Of a stretch of 64,000 nt of DNA, positions 7,701 to 17,387 are shown piece by piece. A program made the position numbers and the translations under genes. Position 1 is the first letter of the stretch, and every line of letters starts with the position of its first letter. Under the pieces are notes generated by a model. The model worked only from the letters and a program-made list of their open reading frames with translations, had not been told where the DNA came from and did not search any database. Source of the DNA: Paenarthrobacter sp. AR 02 (GTDB lineage Bacteria > Actinomycetota > Actinomycetes > Actinomycetales > Micrococcaceae). The DNA is taken from NCBI RefSeq assembly GCF_021538675.1, contig NZ_JAJUKH010000001.1, forward strand, positions 1,147,462 to 1,211,461. The letters are read 5' to 3'.

Positions 7701-9230
7701 TTACGAGTGCTTAGGGCGGGATAGCGCAACCACCAGGACTATGCCCGCACTGAACACCAGCTGCGCACCAGCCACGAGTGACGGTACGTATCCAAGGTAC
7801 AAAGCCACCATGAGCGGAATCATGGCCAGGATGGTCACGTCCAGTCCCCGGAGCAGGGATCCCAGCTGGGCGCGGGGGACGGGACCAAAGGGGGTCTCCA
7901 CCGGTGGTGCGGACCAGTCCGGCTGTGTGCGGATCGCCGCCCGGATACTGCCGGCGCCCATGCCGATTCCTGCCATGGCACCCACTGCAATCAATGCTGG
8001 AGTGGAGGCGCCCAGGGAGACCAGGACGACGCTCAGGAGGCCCATCCAGGCGGCCATGGCCAAGCACGGCATGAGCATCCGACTGATTCGTACCAGCGCC
8101 GGGTGGAGAGGCAACAGCGCGTCGATTTCGGGAAGCATGGCCGTCTTGCGCGACACCGTCGCCATGCCCGAAGCCGTGGCGCAGCCGGCGATGACCAGCA
8201 CTGCCAGTTGGACGAACCCGGGCAGCCCGCCTTCCACCAGGAGCAACGCAACGCTGCCTGCAAACCACATGACCGGCGGGACCAGTGGCGGGTTCAGCCT
8301 GAGGAAGGCCACAACATCGGCTCGGATCAATGCCCCGAGCGGGCCACGCGGCGGGCGGGTATAGAACCTGGCCGCCCGGCCGCCGTCGACCTTCTTCCGC
8401 CCGGCGCCGAGGGCACGGAGTACCTCATTGGAATCCATCATGAACAACGATGCGCCGGCGTGGCCGGCGACGGCACCGCCCCGCACCAGCTCCTCACCGG
8501 CCACCCTGCCGGCGCGCGGCCCCACCACGGCGGCGAGTCCGACGGCGACGACAGCGGCTAACGCTGCCGGCCATGGTGAGGCCGATATCAACGTGGCGGC
8601 CGAGCAGGCCGCAAGTAGCGCCGCGGACACTATCCGGCCGGTCCAACGACCCAGCAAACCGAGCTGCTTAAAGGCGGCCATGACCACCGCGATCACGGCA
8701 GCTGCTCCGAAAGTCAGCGCAGAGCAAAGGTGCTCCAGGGGGTTCCGGTCCGCGGCTGTCACCATGCTGAAGGCTACGTAGGCGATCACGGATCCGGCGG
8801 CGGCAAGGGCAGTCTTGCGGAGGAATGGAGGCAGGACCATGGGGCGGCGGTCCAGGGGGAGGGGTAGCCACCAGGAGCTCTCTGGTCCGTTGACTGCCAA
8901 TGGGCCAAGCTTCCCGGCGAGGTTGCCCACAGCGAGGAGGACAACGAAGGTCAGGCATGTCCACAGGACAGGTTCCGGTAGGACGAGCCACTGTTCCCGG
9001 ACGATGCTGCCCGAGGTCGAGGCCCTGCCGGCAATTTCGTTGCGCAGCGCCAGGACAAACGATGCCGCAATAGTCAGGGAAACACCTATGCCCAGGCCCC
9101 AGCTGTAGGCGTCAACGAAGCGGTCACCTAACGAGGATCGACTGCGCCGGTAGCGTCGGGCGGACCGGCGGGTGAACCGCACGATCTCGGCCGAGAGTAT
9201 CCGGCCCTGCCGGGAGACGTCAGTACTCAT
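7701..9230 (-). CDS. ABC transporter permease, DUF6297 type
   Basis: 509-residue integral membrane protein with about 12 hydrophobic helices, resembling the actinobacterial DUF6297 permease group. The ATG at 9230 (MSTDVSRQ) is chosen over a far upstream in-frame ATG at 9395, which would overlap the ATPase gene. It starts 4 bp after the ATPase stop, so the two form an operon and presumably one ABC-2-like transporter. It contains a basic cytoplasmic loop (RKKVDGGRAARFYTRPPRG). Substrate and direction of transport are not visible; export is more likely because no binding protein is present. Confidence 0.8.
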   Translation of the reverse strand: MSTDVSRQGRILSAEIVRFTRRSARRYRRSRSSLGDRFVDAYSWGLGIGVSLTIAASFVLALRNEIAGRASTSGSIVREQWLVLPEPVLWTCLTFVVLLAVGNLAGKLGPLAVNGPESSWWLPLPLDRRPMVLPPFLRKTALAAAGSVIAYVAFSMVTAADRNPLEHLCSALTFGAAAVIAVVMAAFKQLGLLGRWTGRIVSAALLAACSAATLISASPWPAALAAVVAVGLAAVVGPRAGRVAGEELVRGGAVAGHAGASLFMMDSNEVLRALGAGRKKVDGGRAARFYTRPPRGPLGALIRADVVAFLRLNPPLVPPVMWFAGSVALLLVEGGLPGFVQLAVLVIAGCATASGMATVSRKTAMLPEIDALLPLHPALVRISRMLMPCLAMAAWMGLLSVVLVSLGASTPALIAVGAMAGIGMGAGSIRAAIRTQPDWSAPPVETPFGPVPRAQLGSLLRGLDVTILAMIPLMVALYLGYVPSLVAGAQLVFSAGIVLVVALSRPKHS

Positions 9231-9234
9231 CGCT

Positions 9235-9912
9235 TCAGGATCCGGAAATGACCGAAGCGCCGTGCTCAGGATCAAGTTCCCGGACCTCATCACCAATAAC
9301 CAGGCAGGTGGAAGCAATGGCGAGCAGCAGTTGCGGATCATGGGTGACAAGGACCACCGCTCCACCCTGATCGGCGTGTTCCGCGATGCGCGCACCCACG
9401 GCGACGCGCATCCGGGGATCGAGCCGCTGTTCGGGCTCGTCCAGGATCAGGATGGACGACGGGCGGATCAAACCGGCAGCCAGGAGCAGTCGCCGTCGCT
9501 GGCCCGATGACAAGGCGTCGGGTATCGCGTGGGCCCTTCCCAGGAGGCCGAAGAACTCCAATTCCTCGTCAACCCTGGTCTCGGGGTTCTCCAGCGAATG
9601 CCCGCGGGCGATCAGGAGCAGGTGCTCCCGGACTGTGAGGGAGGGAAAGAAGAGGTCGTCATCGAAGACGGCCGCGACCTGGCGGCGGAACGGAACGGCG
9701 TCTGGATCAATCAAGAGGCCATTGACCTTGACGTCCCCTGCAAGCGGAGACTGCCGACCGGCGATGGTCCGTGCCACGGTCGACTTCCCTGCGCCGTTGA
9801 CGCCTACGATTCCCAGTACTTCTCCGGCCGCCACAGAGGCCGATACCTCGCCACATACAGGATCGCCGGCATAGCCCACACTCAGGTTTTCAACCTCAAG
9901 AACCGTCCCCAT
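9235..9912 (-). CDS. ABC transporter ATP-binding protein
   Basis: 225-residue ABC ATPase. Walker A GVNGAGKS, a signature LSSGQRRR (a variant of LSGGQ), Walker B ILILDEPEQ and the switch VLVTHD are all present. It provides energy for the adjacent DUF6297 permease, whose gene follows 4 bp downstream. Short length and lack of extra domains fit an ABC-2 exporter ATPase. Confidence 0.93.
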   Translation of the reverse strand: MGTVLEVENLSVGYAGDPVCGEVSASVAAGEVLGIVGVNGAGKSTVARTIAGRQSPLAGDVKVNGLLIDPDAVPFRRQVAAVFDDDLFFPSLTVREHLLLIARGHSLENPETRVDEELEFFGLLGRAHAIPDALSSGQRRRLLLAAGLIRPSSILILDEPEQRLDPRMRVAVGARIAEHADQGGAVVLVTHDPQLLLAIASTCLVIGDEVRELDPEHGASVISGS

Positions 9913-9952
9913 GGTGTAACCCTACCGGGGGTGTTTGGTCCCGGTTGCCAGG

Positions 9953-10162
9953 TCACAGAACTGGTCGGGCCTCGAGGTCTTCCATGGCCCAGGCAAGAAT
10001 CTTCAAGTCGAACGGATCGCGCTCTTCGATTCCGAACAGGTAGGCGTCAAAGTCCCACTGTTTGGCATTTCCACCATTGGCCCAGTACCAGGCCCATAAA
10101 TCCTCAAGGGCGATTTCATGATCCAGGACAAGCGATCTCGCTGTTTCCCGTGAGTCTTGCAT
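9953..10162 (-). CDS. small hypothetical acidic protein
   Basis: 69 residues from the ATG at 10162 (an in-frame start at 10189 would give 78). Rich in Trp, Asp and Glu, with segments LEDLWAWYWANGG and DPFDLKILAWAMEDLE, no signal peptide or membrane segment. The composition looks like a folded small protein rather than a shadow frame. It precedes the ABC operon on the same strand by 40 bp but has no recognised family. Confidence 0.6.
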   Translation of the reverse strand: MQDSRETARSLVLDHEIALEDLWAWYWANGGNAKQWDFDAYLFGIEERDPFDLKILAWAMEDLEARPVL

Positions 10163-10291
10163 TCGAGCCCCCCACCGCTGACACAGCACCGGACTGCGTC
10201 AGGCTGATTGTCGTGTACCCCGGCTTCTACGGCACGTTTCATGCTTTCACGTTCACGCTCCATCCGGAACCCCGTCACGTTTGCGAATACT

Positions 10292-11251
10292 ATGGGAGCT
10301 TCGAGGAAAACAGCCGCCAGTAAGGCCCTCGCAATGAATCAGGAGCACATCGTGGATTCTGCCCGGACCTTTGAGTCGATCGTCATTATTTTCAATCCCA
10401 ACAGCACGGGGGACGCGCCTGAGTTGGCGCAGCAGCTGCACGACAAGTTAAAGAGTCTCCTCACATACCAGCCCGAGATCATCCTCCAGCCCACTGAGCA
10501 TGCAGGCCACGCAGTTGATTTGGCGCGCGAAGCAGCGGCGAAGGGAGGGGACGTCCTTGTGGTTTCCGTGAGTGGCGACGGCGGATACAACGAGGTGGTG
10601 AACGGTGTCATGCAGGCCGGCAACCCGCGGGCCGTCTGTGCCGTGAGGGCTGCAGGTAATGCCAACGACCATAGCCGTATTACCGCCTCAAAACCCTTGG
10701 AAGAGGCCATTGCCGAGGGTCGGGTCCACTCGATCGATCTTCTCCGGATCCACACGGGCCAAAAAGACCATGAAACCCTGGAATATGCGCACTCCTATAT
10801 CGGATTTGGCCTGACCCCGGTTGTAGCCACCGAACTGGAAAAAGGCAGCAAGGGCGCGCTCAAGGAAATGGTCACGGTAATACAGACTTTCTCCAAATTC
10901 GAGCCTTTCGCCATCCGCCTGGAGGACGGTAAGCGGCATAAATTCGATAGCCTGGTTTTCGCCAATATTCCGGAGATGGCCAAGTACGCCACGCTGAGCG
11001 AAGCGGACAACCTGCCCAAGGACGGTAAATTCGAGGTCATCGTTTTTCCGCACATGCCCAAGTGGCGCGTCCTGCTGACAGCGCTGCGTGCCACCACCCA
11101 GGGTTTGGGGGATCAACCGAGCGTCAGCAGCTACGAGTTCACCACCCTCAAGCCGTTGCCGTACCAAATGGACGGTGAAGTCAAGAGGGTGGAAGCGAAC
11201 GTTACGGTCAGGGTGGAAAGCGCGCCATTAGCGCTCCCGATCATCGGCTAG
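10292..11251 (+). CDS. diacylglycerol/sphingosine kinase family protein
   Basis: Lipid-kinase-like protein (DAGK catalytic domain family, 319 residues). The nucleotide-binding loop reads SGDGGYNEVVNGV, a variant of the usual GGDGT, following IIFNPNSTGDAPE. The C-terminal beta-rich lobe with YQMDGEVKR is typical of the family. Members phosphorylate lipids or related substrates with ATP; the Gly-for-Thr change in the motif makes specificity uncertain. An alternative ATG at 10334 has a better upstream AAGG and could be the real start. Confidence 0.82.
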   Translation: MGASRKTAASKALAMNQEHIVDSARTFESIVIIFNPNSTGDAPELAQQLHDKLKSLLTYQPEIILQPTEHAGHAVDLAREAAAKGGDVLVVSVSGDGGYNEVVNGVMQAGNPRAVCAVRAAGNANDHSRITASKPLEEAIAEGRVHSIDLLRIHTGQKDHETLEYAHSYIGFGLTPVVATELEKGSKGALKEMVTVIQTFSKFEPFAIRLEDGKRHKFDSLVFANIPEMAKYATLSEADNLPKDGKFEVIVFPHMPKWRVLLTALRATTQGLGDQPSVSSYEFTTLKPLPYQMDGEVKRVEANVTVRVESAPLALPIIG

Positions 11252-11307
11252 CCAAGCATTCCTGCCGGACTGTTGTGGCAAGCGGCGGGGTTCTCTAGAT
11301 TGAGGTC

Positions 11308-12045
11308 ATGGGTGAAGGAGACTGGGCGGGAGAATTCGAGCGGTTGGTCGACCTCATTGCCGGGACCGAGGACGTCAAGGCGTTCCTGGACGGACTGACC
11401 GGCTTCGCCGCAGGCATGATGACCAGGGTGTGCGCCACGCACATTGAGTGTGCGGTGACACTGAGGCGCCGTAAACGGACTGCCACGATTGGAGGCAGCA
11501 GCGAACGTGCCCTGATGTTGGACCGGATTGAACAGTCCTTGGGTTCGGGGCCGTGCGTCGACGCACTGGACAGTGGTGTGCCGGTCCTTCTGGGAGATGT
11601 TGATTCCGATCCGCGCTGGCCGGAGTATCGGAGCGCGCTGGACGCGGCAGGGATCAAAAGTGCTCTGGGCGTCCCCATGACCTTGGGCCCGGATTCGGCC
11701 GCGGTGTTGAATTTCTTCTCCCCTACCCCGGGGGTCTTCACGGAGGAGAGAATTGCCGATGCTGTGCTTTTCGTGGAGATGTCGAGTAAAGCAATGCGGC
11801 TGGCCATCAGGATTGCGGCCGCTGATCAGCGCGGGGACGATCTAAAAGCCGCCATGGACACCAGGACAGTCATAGATCTCGCCTGCGGAATGATCATGGC
11901 CCAAAACCGATGCACCCAGGGTGAGGCATTCGAGGTACTGCGGCGGGCTTCGAGCGATCGCAACCAAAAACTCCATTCCGTTGCGCAGTCGATGGTGGAC
12001 CGTATTTCCGGGCAGCCGGATGTCGTGGCCCACTTCGACGACTGA
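11308..12045 (+). CDS. GAF and ANTAR domain regulator
   Basis: 245-residue predicted RNA-binding antiterminator. The N-terminal two thirds is a GAF sensor domain (about residues 10-165, with GSGPCVDALDSGVPVLLGD), and the C-terminal part is an ANTAR three-helix domain (DTRTVIDLACGMIMAQNRC, then EAFEVLRRASSDRNQKLH). ANTAR domains bind paired hairpins in mRNA leaders to prevent termination. The ligand of the GAF domain and the target transcript are unknown. Confidence 0.9.
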   Translation: MGEGDWAGEFERLVDLIAGTEDVKAFLDGLTGFAAGMMTRVCATHIECAVTLRRRKRTATIGGSSERALMLDRIEQSLGSGPCVDALDSGVPVLLGDVDSDPRWPEYRSALDAAGIKSALGVPMTLGPDSAAVLNFFSPTPGVFTEERIADAVLFVEMSSKAMRLAIRIAAADQRGDDLKAAMDTRTVIDLACGMIMAQNRCTQGEAFEVLRRASSDRNQKLHSVAQSMVDRISGQPDVVAHFDD

Positions 12046-12052
12046 ATCCGCG

Positions 12053-12940
12053 TTATCCGTCACCGCACGCAGCAGTAACGAAGTCGTAGATGCGGCCCCG
12101 CAGGTCAACTGACGCCGCGATTTTCAGCAGGCCTTCGCGGTCACCCACTTTGACCCTGAGTGGCAGCAATGTCCCTACTTTGTCCTCCGCCACGGCGTGC
12201 GGATCGCAGCGTGCCGGACGGATTCCCAATGCGAGTTCCATGAGCGCAGTGCCTTGCCTGATTTTGACGTCCCGCGGCCACGGCTGGTTGTCGGCTTCGG
12301 CCAGCAGGGGTGTGCCGTCGATGCCCTGGATGGTCAGCGTCCGATGGGAGCCGCCGTCGGCTGCTGGCGTTATCAGAAGGCGTACGACGGCGGTGCCGCC
12401 GTCAGCTGCAACCTCCAGTTTCGGGTCCAGGACCATGCTGGCGACGTCGGCTGCTTGGGCTGCGAGGCACAGCTCGCCTGCGTTCCGGGGGAGGACGCCG
12501 AAGGGGTCGGATGCGTCGGAGGTTTGCGGAACGGGGTCCTTGCCTGCTTCTGCATAGTCGATTTTCGCGGTGAGGTCCGTGCTGGTGTCTTTTGGTGTGT
12601 CGCAGGCCGGCGCGGGCAGGGCCGTGGGAACACTCTTGGGTTGCTTGGGCGGCAGGACCAGTCCGCCCTCCGACGGCCTCCACACGATGTCCTGCTCGAA
12701 CAGGGGTGATTTCAGCCGGGCGCTGCTCACGGTGAGCGACGCATCCGTGGTGTTGGTCAGCTGGATTTGGATGGCCTGTTTGCCGTACTGGTCCCGGGAC
12801 TGGTTGACCTCAACGGTGATGGGTTTCTGCGAGGTGGCGGAGGGTGTTTCAACGGCAGGTGCGCCGGTGCCAGGTCCGGTGCATCCGGCCAGGAGGGCCA
12901 CGGTGCTGAAGAAGGTCACGACTGAAGCCGAAGCCCGCAT
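12053..12940 (-). CDS. secreted lipoprotein, unknown function
   Basis: 295-residue predicted lipoprotein. The ATG at 12940 is chosen because GGAGAG lies 6 bases upstream; it gives a classical signal with lipobox LLAGC at Cys20. Upstream in-frame ATGs lack a ribosome site. The mature part is two beta-rich segments, the first opening ITVEVNQSRDQYGKQAIQIQ and the second carrying several arginine/proline turns. No family is recognised with confidence. It converges on the GAF-ANTAR gene. Confidence 0.75.
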   Translation of the reverse strand: MRASASVVTFFSTVALLAGCTGPGTGAPAVETPSATSQKPITVEVNQSRDQYGKQAIQIQLTNTTDASLTVSSARLKSPLFEQDIVWRPSEGGLVLPPKQPKSVPTALPAPACDTPKDTSTDLTAKIDYAEAGKDPVPQTSDASDPFGVLPRNAGELCLAAQAADVASMVLDPKLEVAADGGTAVVRLLITPAADGGSHRTLTIQGIDGTPLLAEADNQPWPRDVKIRQGTALMELALGIRPARCDPHAVAEDKVGTLLPLRVKVGDREGLLKIAASVDLRGRIYDFVTAACGDG

Positions 12941-13104
12941 CGTCAGCTCTCCGCGCATGCTGCCAGTGTAGGTGGTTGCAGACACCCGGACACCCTTCTC
13001 CTGTCTCGTTGTCGGCGGCATCCAGTAGAGTCGCGCGTACTTGGAATTTTCTTCCCCGCGGACCTCGCCACGAGGGCAGCCGCGACTGACGAAAGGCACT
13101 ATTC

Positions 13105-13398
13105 ATGTCCTTCCAGGCATACCTCGACGCCGTCGAGGACAAGACAGGGCTGACGCCCAGGCAATTGGTGGAGATCGCGGAAAGCAAGGGCTTCAACGAC
13201 CCGTCCGTTAAGGCGGGAACCATCCTTGAATGGTTGAAGGCTGATTATGGTCTGGGGCGTGGACACGGGATGGCGATGGTTCATGTCATCAAGAACGGCC
13301 CGAAAATCGACAGCAAGCACGTGGGCTCGGATGGCCCGCACCGTGACGACTCGGACCTGCTCTGGCTCGATGGAAAGGCCAGCAAGCCCTCGCCATAA
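13105..13398 (+). CDS. DUF4287 domain protein
   Basis: 97-residue cytoplasmic protein. The N-terminal half matches DUF4287 (FQAYLDAVEDKTGLTPRQLVE...WLKADYGLGRGHGMA), a small helical domain found alone or with DUF5655. Role unknown. Ribosome site GAAAGG precedes the ATG. It is divergent from the lipoprotein gene, with about 165 bp between starts. Confidence 0.9.
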   Translation: MSFQAYLDAVEDKTGLTPRQLVEIAESKGFNDPSVKAGTILEWLKADYGLGRGHGMAMVHVIKNGPKIDSKHVGSDGPHRDDSDLLWLDGKASKPSP

Positions 13399-13481
13399 TT
13401 GCGCAATCGCTGGTAGGCGGACAGTAAGCATGCTTAGCTTGTGGTAGCGATGAGGCCGGGCAACGCGTGGAAGGGCTAAAG

Positions 13482-13931
13482 ATGTCGACAGTGACCGAAG
13501 TTCTTGACTCATCGGCCGACCGCATTTGGGATGTGATGGCCGACGGGTGGCTTTACTCCGGCTGGGTGGTAGGCGCATCGCGGATCCGCGCCGTGGACGA
13601 TCAATGGCCGCAGGTAGGTGCCCGGCTCCACCATTCAGTAGGCTCCTGGCCGTTCCTCATCGACGACAACACCAGCGTCACCGGCATGGAGCCCGCCAGG
13701 GAACTCAAGCTCCTGGCAAGGGGTTGGCCCATGGGCGAGGCGGAGGTGCTCATTACTTTGGAGCCCACCGGAAGCGGCCAATGCAGGGTCTCCATCTCCG
13801 AAGACGCCGTCCGCGGCCCCGGAAAGATCGTGCCCAAGGCGTTACGGGATCCAGTGATCGGCGTTCGGAACCGTGAAACCCTCAAGCGCCTGGGATTGAT
13901 GGCCGTGGGCGGAGCTGGACGCAAAGCCTAA
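13482..13931 (+). CDS. SRPBCC (START-like) family protein
   Basis: 149-residue member of the polyketide-cyclase/START-like SRPBCC superfamily, which forms a deep hydrophobic ligand cavity. Family features: VTEVLDSSADRIWDVMADGW at the N-terminus, then VGARLHHSVGSWPF and the C-terminal helix KALRDPVIGVRNRETLKRL. The ATG at 13482 is favoured over one at 13467. The last 4 bases overlap the end of the lyase gene on the other strand. Ligand unknown. Confidence 0.85.
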   Translation: MSTVTEVLDSSADRIWDVMADGWLYSGWVVGASRIRAVDDQWPQVGARLHHSVGSWPFLIDDNTSVTGMEPARELKLLARGWPMGEAEVLITLEPTGSGQCRVSISEDAVRGPGKIVPKALRDPVIGVRNRETLKRLGLMAVGGAGRKA

Positions 13932-14869
13932 AGTCCGGGCATTACCCATTCGAATGCTGCGGCTTTGGATTGGGCACCCTGTGCCGCCTTGGAGCGGTTG
14001 GGTTCTCCCAGCTCCTCCAGCAACTTACCGGACAGGCGCACCAGTTCGCCGAAGACCTCCGGGTTCAACCAGCCGGGCCGGGTGGCAAACAGGAGGTCTT
14101 CGCTGGAGGTGTTGCCGCTGGCGCCTGGTGCAAACGGGCATCCTCCCAAACCGCCGAGAGCGCCGTCCACCATCGCGGCACCGGCTTGGATCGCTGCCAG
14201 CGTGTTGGCCACGCCCAGCCCCCAGGTGTCGTGGCCGTGGTAGACGATCCGGCGGGCAGGGGATTCTTCCCGCACCCGGGTGACCAGGCTGGCCACTTGG
14301 GCCGGAACTGCTTGGCCCAAGGTGTCGCAAATGACGATGTCCGTGGTGCCCGCCGCCCGGGGGTCGTTGGCGATCGACAGGACGCGCTCTTCCGGAACAT
14401 ATCCTTCGAACGGACACGTGAAAGACGTTGCGATGCACAGTTGAATCGCTCCACCGACCGATCTGGCAATGTCGACGGCTTCCGGCAAGGTACCCAGGCT
14501 CTGGTCAGTGGTCCGGCCAATGTTTGCCTTGTTGTGGGAATCCGAGGCCGACAGGCAGTACTGGAAATTCCGTGCTCCCGCAGCCGATGCCTTTGCTACA
14601 TGGCCAGGCGTCGCCACCCAGATCCAGCACTTTTCCAGTTCGTCAGCGGTCAGTGCTTGGACAACTTCAAGGGTGTTGGCCATGGTGGGCACCAGGTCGG
14701 CCCGTGCCATTGAACCCAGCTCGATCGCTGGTACGCCCAGGCGCAGGAGCTCCCGGACCGTCTCGACCTTCCGTTCCGTCGGCAGGATTTTACCGGTGAG
14801 TTGGAGTCCGTCGCGCAGCGTCACATCCCGCAGGATTGCGTTGCCGAACGGGCTGGAAAGGGAGTTCAT
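13928..14869 (-). CDS. hydroxymethylglutaryl-CoA lyase family protein
   Basis: 313-residue TIM-barrel lyase of the HMGL/DRE family. The first strand DVTLRDGLQLTG, the metal-site YHGHDTWGLGVANT and the cysteine loop GGLGGCPFAPGASGN (active-site Cys) are all intact. Expected reaction: cleavage of HMG-CoA (or a close homologue) into acetyl-CoA and acetoacetate. Its gene overlaps the upstream CoA-transferase by 4 bp, so the two are translationally coupled and probably act in sequence. Confidence 0.9.
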   Translation of the reverse strand: MNSLSSPFGNAILRDVTLRDGLQLTGKILPTERKVETVRELLRLGVPAIELGSMARADLVPTMANTLEVVQALTADELEKCWIWVATPGHVAKASAAGARNFQYCLSASDSHNKANIGRTTDQSLGTLPEAVDIARSVGGAIQLCIATSFTCPFEGYVPEERVLSIANDPRAAGTTDIVICDTLGQAVPAQVASLVTRVREESPARRIVYHGHDTWGLGVANTLAAIQAGAAMVDGALGGLGGCPFAPGASGNTSSEDLLFATRPGWLNPEVFGELVRLSGKLLEELGEPNRSKAAQGAQSKAAAFEWVMPGL

Positions 14870-16116
14870 GGCTGTATTACCTCGTCGCTTCCTGAAGCCG
14901 CTTTGATCTGGGCCGCGTCCATGTTCAGGAGGCCACCCAGTACCTCCTGGGTATGCTCGCCGAGGTCCGGCCCCAAGTTCCGGATGGGCAAGGACTGCTC
15001 ACCGATCACGGGAACAATGCCGGGGAAACCTACGTCGGAGAGGATTTCCTCGCCTGTGGAGACGTCGAATTTCTGGATCATGTTGCGTGCAGCGTACTGG
15101 CCGTCCGCACTGATATCGGCCGCTGTATAGATAGGTCCGGCCGGGACTCCGGCGGCCTCAAGGACGGCAAGGGCCTCCGGAGCGCCCAGGGTCGAGGCCC
15201 ACTCACCGATGGCCTGGTCCAACTCTTCACGTTTGGCCCAGCGGCCTGCATTGGACTGCAGCCCGGGATCCCCGGCAAGGTCGGGCCGCCCAATGGTGTG
15301 CATGTACCGCTGGAAAATCGAGTCGCCATTTCCCGCCACCACGATGCTCGCCCCGTCCCCGCACACATAGGCATTCGAGGGGGCAATACCTTCCATGCGG
15401 CCACCGACGCGTTGCCGGTCCACGCCGTAGGCCTGGAAGTCCGGGATCAGTGACTCCATCATGGAGAACATTGCCTCATTCAACGCGACGTCGATGATGC
15501 GTTCGGCGAGCGGAACCGCACCAGCCGCGTCCCGGCGTCGTGCTTCACGCTGGTACAGGCTCATCACGGAGCCGAAGGCGGCATAAAGGCCGGCGATCGA
15601 GTCACCAATGGAAACACCCACCCGCACTGGTGCCCGGTGCGGGTCGCCCACCAGGTTTCGGAACCCGCCGTAGGCTTCGGCGACGGCGGCAAAACCGGGC
15701 CGCCCGGACAGCGGCCCCGTCTGCCCGAAGGCAGAGATGCGCGTGACGATGAGGTCCGGGTTGGCCTCGTTGAGGACCTCCGGCCCCAGGCCCCACCTTT
15801 CCAAGGTGCCGGGCCGAAAGTTTTCCAGCAGTATGTCGGAGTGGGCGGCGAGCTCCAGCACGGCCTGCTTTCCCGCCTCAGTGCGCAGGTCCAGGACCAC
15901 GGACTTCTTGTTGCGGTTCAACGTGCGGTACAGCATGGACGTGGTGCCCTTGTGGAGGCGCCAGTTGCGGAGCTCATCGCCGGTCCCCGGGCGCTCCACC
16001 TTGATGACTTCCGCGCCGAAATCGGCCAGCAGCCTGCCGGCGGTGGGGGCGGCTATGTAATTTCCGAGCTCAAGGACCCGGACGCCGTCCAGCGGGGCGA
16101 TTGCTTCCTGTGTCAT
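14866..16116 (-). CDS. CaiB/BaiF family CoA-transferase
   Basis: 416-residue class III CoA-transferase. Typical features: GVRVLELGNYIAAPTAGRLL at the N-terminus, GAEVIKVERPGTGDELR, NRNKKSVVLDL, and LLENFRPG; the catalytic aspartate region is in the N-terminal half (ISAFGQTGPL follows). The ATG at 16116 has GGAGGC upstream and begins MTQEAIAPLDGV. Coupled to the HMG-CoA lyase gene, it may activate free 3-hydroxy-3-methylglutarate or a related acid for cleavage; this pairing is inference. Confidence 0.9.
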   Translation of the reverse strand: MTQEAIAPLDGVRVLELGNYIAAPTAGRLLADFGAEVIKVERPGTGDELRNWRLHKGTTSMLYRTLNRNKKSVVLDLRTEAGKQAVLELAAHSDILLENFRPGTLERWGLGPEVLNEANPDLIVTRISAFGQTGPLSGRPGFAAVAEAYGGFRNLVGDPHRAPVRVGVSIGDSIAGLYAAFGSVMSLYQREARRRDAAGAVPLAERIIDVALNEAMFSMMESLIPDFQAYGVDRQRVGGRMEGIAPSNAYVCGDGASIVVAGNGDSIFQRYMHTIGRPDLAGDPGLQSNAGRWAKREELDQAIGEWASTLGAPEALAVLEAAGVPAGPIYTAADISADGQYAARNMIQKFDVSTGEEILSDVGFPGIVPVIGEQSLPIRNLGPDLGEHTQEVLGGLLNMDAAQIKAASGSDEVIQP

Positions 16117-16256
16117 GCCTCCCAGACTATGATCTTGGGCTCGTACTGCAAGATTTCGCCGCAACTAGGCTGGAAACATGACTGTGGCGGGTGCCCCCTG
16201 CGTGGCAGTCTTTGCCCTTAGCATGGTCCACAGGTGCACCGACAGGGGAGTGTGTG

Positions 16257-17329
16257 ATGGGACCGTTGGAATCACTTCAGGCCAGCGCGGAGAAGGAGGC
16301 GGCAACAGCTGCCGGTCCGCGGGTCCGTCCAAAGCGCACAAGGCGCCTCCGGAAACTCGATCTGGCGATCCTCGTGGTGTTGGTTCTGCTTTTGGCGCTT
16401 TCCGCAATGCCATGGCCCTCGGCGATGGTGATTCGAAGCGTTTTTGAACGCGGCGCGCAGGCCACCATCGACGAAATGACGCCGTACATCCCCGATACTC
16501 CGCTGCAGACCCACATGGGGATCGCCTACAAGCCTGGATCGACTTTCGATGCCTTCACTCCTGCCGGGACTACCGCAGCGCTTCCCGCGATCGTATGGAT
16601 CCACGGAGGCGCATGGATTTCCGGCGCGCAACGGGATGTTGAGCCGTACCTCCGGATTCTGGCAGCTGAGGGCTACACCACCATCGGATTGGGTTACCCG
16701 ATCGCCCCTGAGGCGACGTATCCCACAGCCGTGCGCGACATCAACGACGCCCTCGCCTATATCAAGGCACATGCTCCGGAGCTGAACGTGGACCCGGGAC
16801 GGATCGTCCTGGCAGGAGATTCCGCCGGTGCGCAATTGGCCAGCCAGTTGACGACGCTCACCGTGAACCCCGCGTATGCCGACCTTCTGGGAATCCAGCC
16901 CGCCCTGCAGAAATCAGACTTGGCCGCTACCATCCTGCACTGCGGTTGTACGATCTCCGGGCCATGGCAGATCTCAACGGCATTGTGGCCTGGGGCTTCA
17001 AGACTTCGCTCTGGGCCTACACCGGCACCAAGGACTGGTCCGCAACCTACGCCGGCGCAACCATGTCCACCATCGACTTCGTCCAGAAGGACTTCCCACC
17101 GACGTTCATCAGCGGAGGAAACGGTGACGGGCTGACGTGGCTTCAGTCGGTTCCTTACAGCAATCGTTTGAAAGATGCCGGCGTTCCGGTGACGGAGCTG
17201 TTCTGGCCTGCTGACCATCAGCCAGAACTTCCCCATGAGTACCAGTTCCATCTGAACTTTGCCGAGGCCCGGGAGGCCCGCGACAAGCTGCTCGATTTCC
17301 TGTCCACGAACGCCGCCAGGAAGCCGTAA
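16257..17329 (+). pseudogene. frameshifted alpha/beta hydrolase (HSL-like)
   Basis: Two overlapping frames together encode one esterase of about 356 residues. Frame one (from the ATG at 16257, AGGGGAG upstream) carries an N-terminal membrane segment (about residues 40-62), the oxyanion motif WIHGGAW and the nucleophile elbow GDSAGAQ, ending at HCG near 16943. The continuation, YDLRAMADLN onwards, is in the frame starting at 16949 and holds the acid and histidine regions (LFWPADHQPELPHEYQF) to the stop at 17329. A single missing base between 16946 and 16949 (GG T-TG-TAC where GGT-GTG-TAC would restore the frame) explains the break. Either a recent pseudogene or a sequencing error. Confidence 0.85.
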
Positions 17330-17387
17330 TTCCGGGTGCGGGCCATCACGCCGGGAATTATCTCCATGATGGAACTATTATTCAGAT

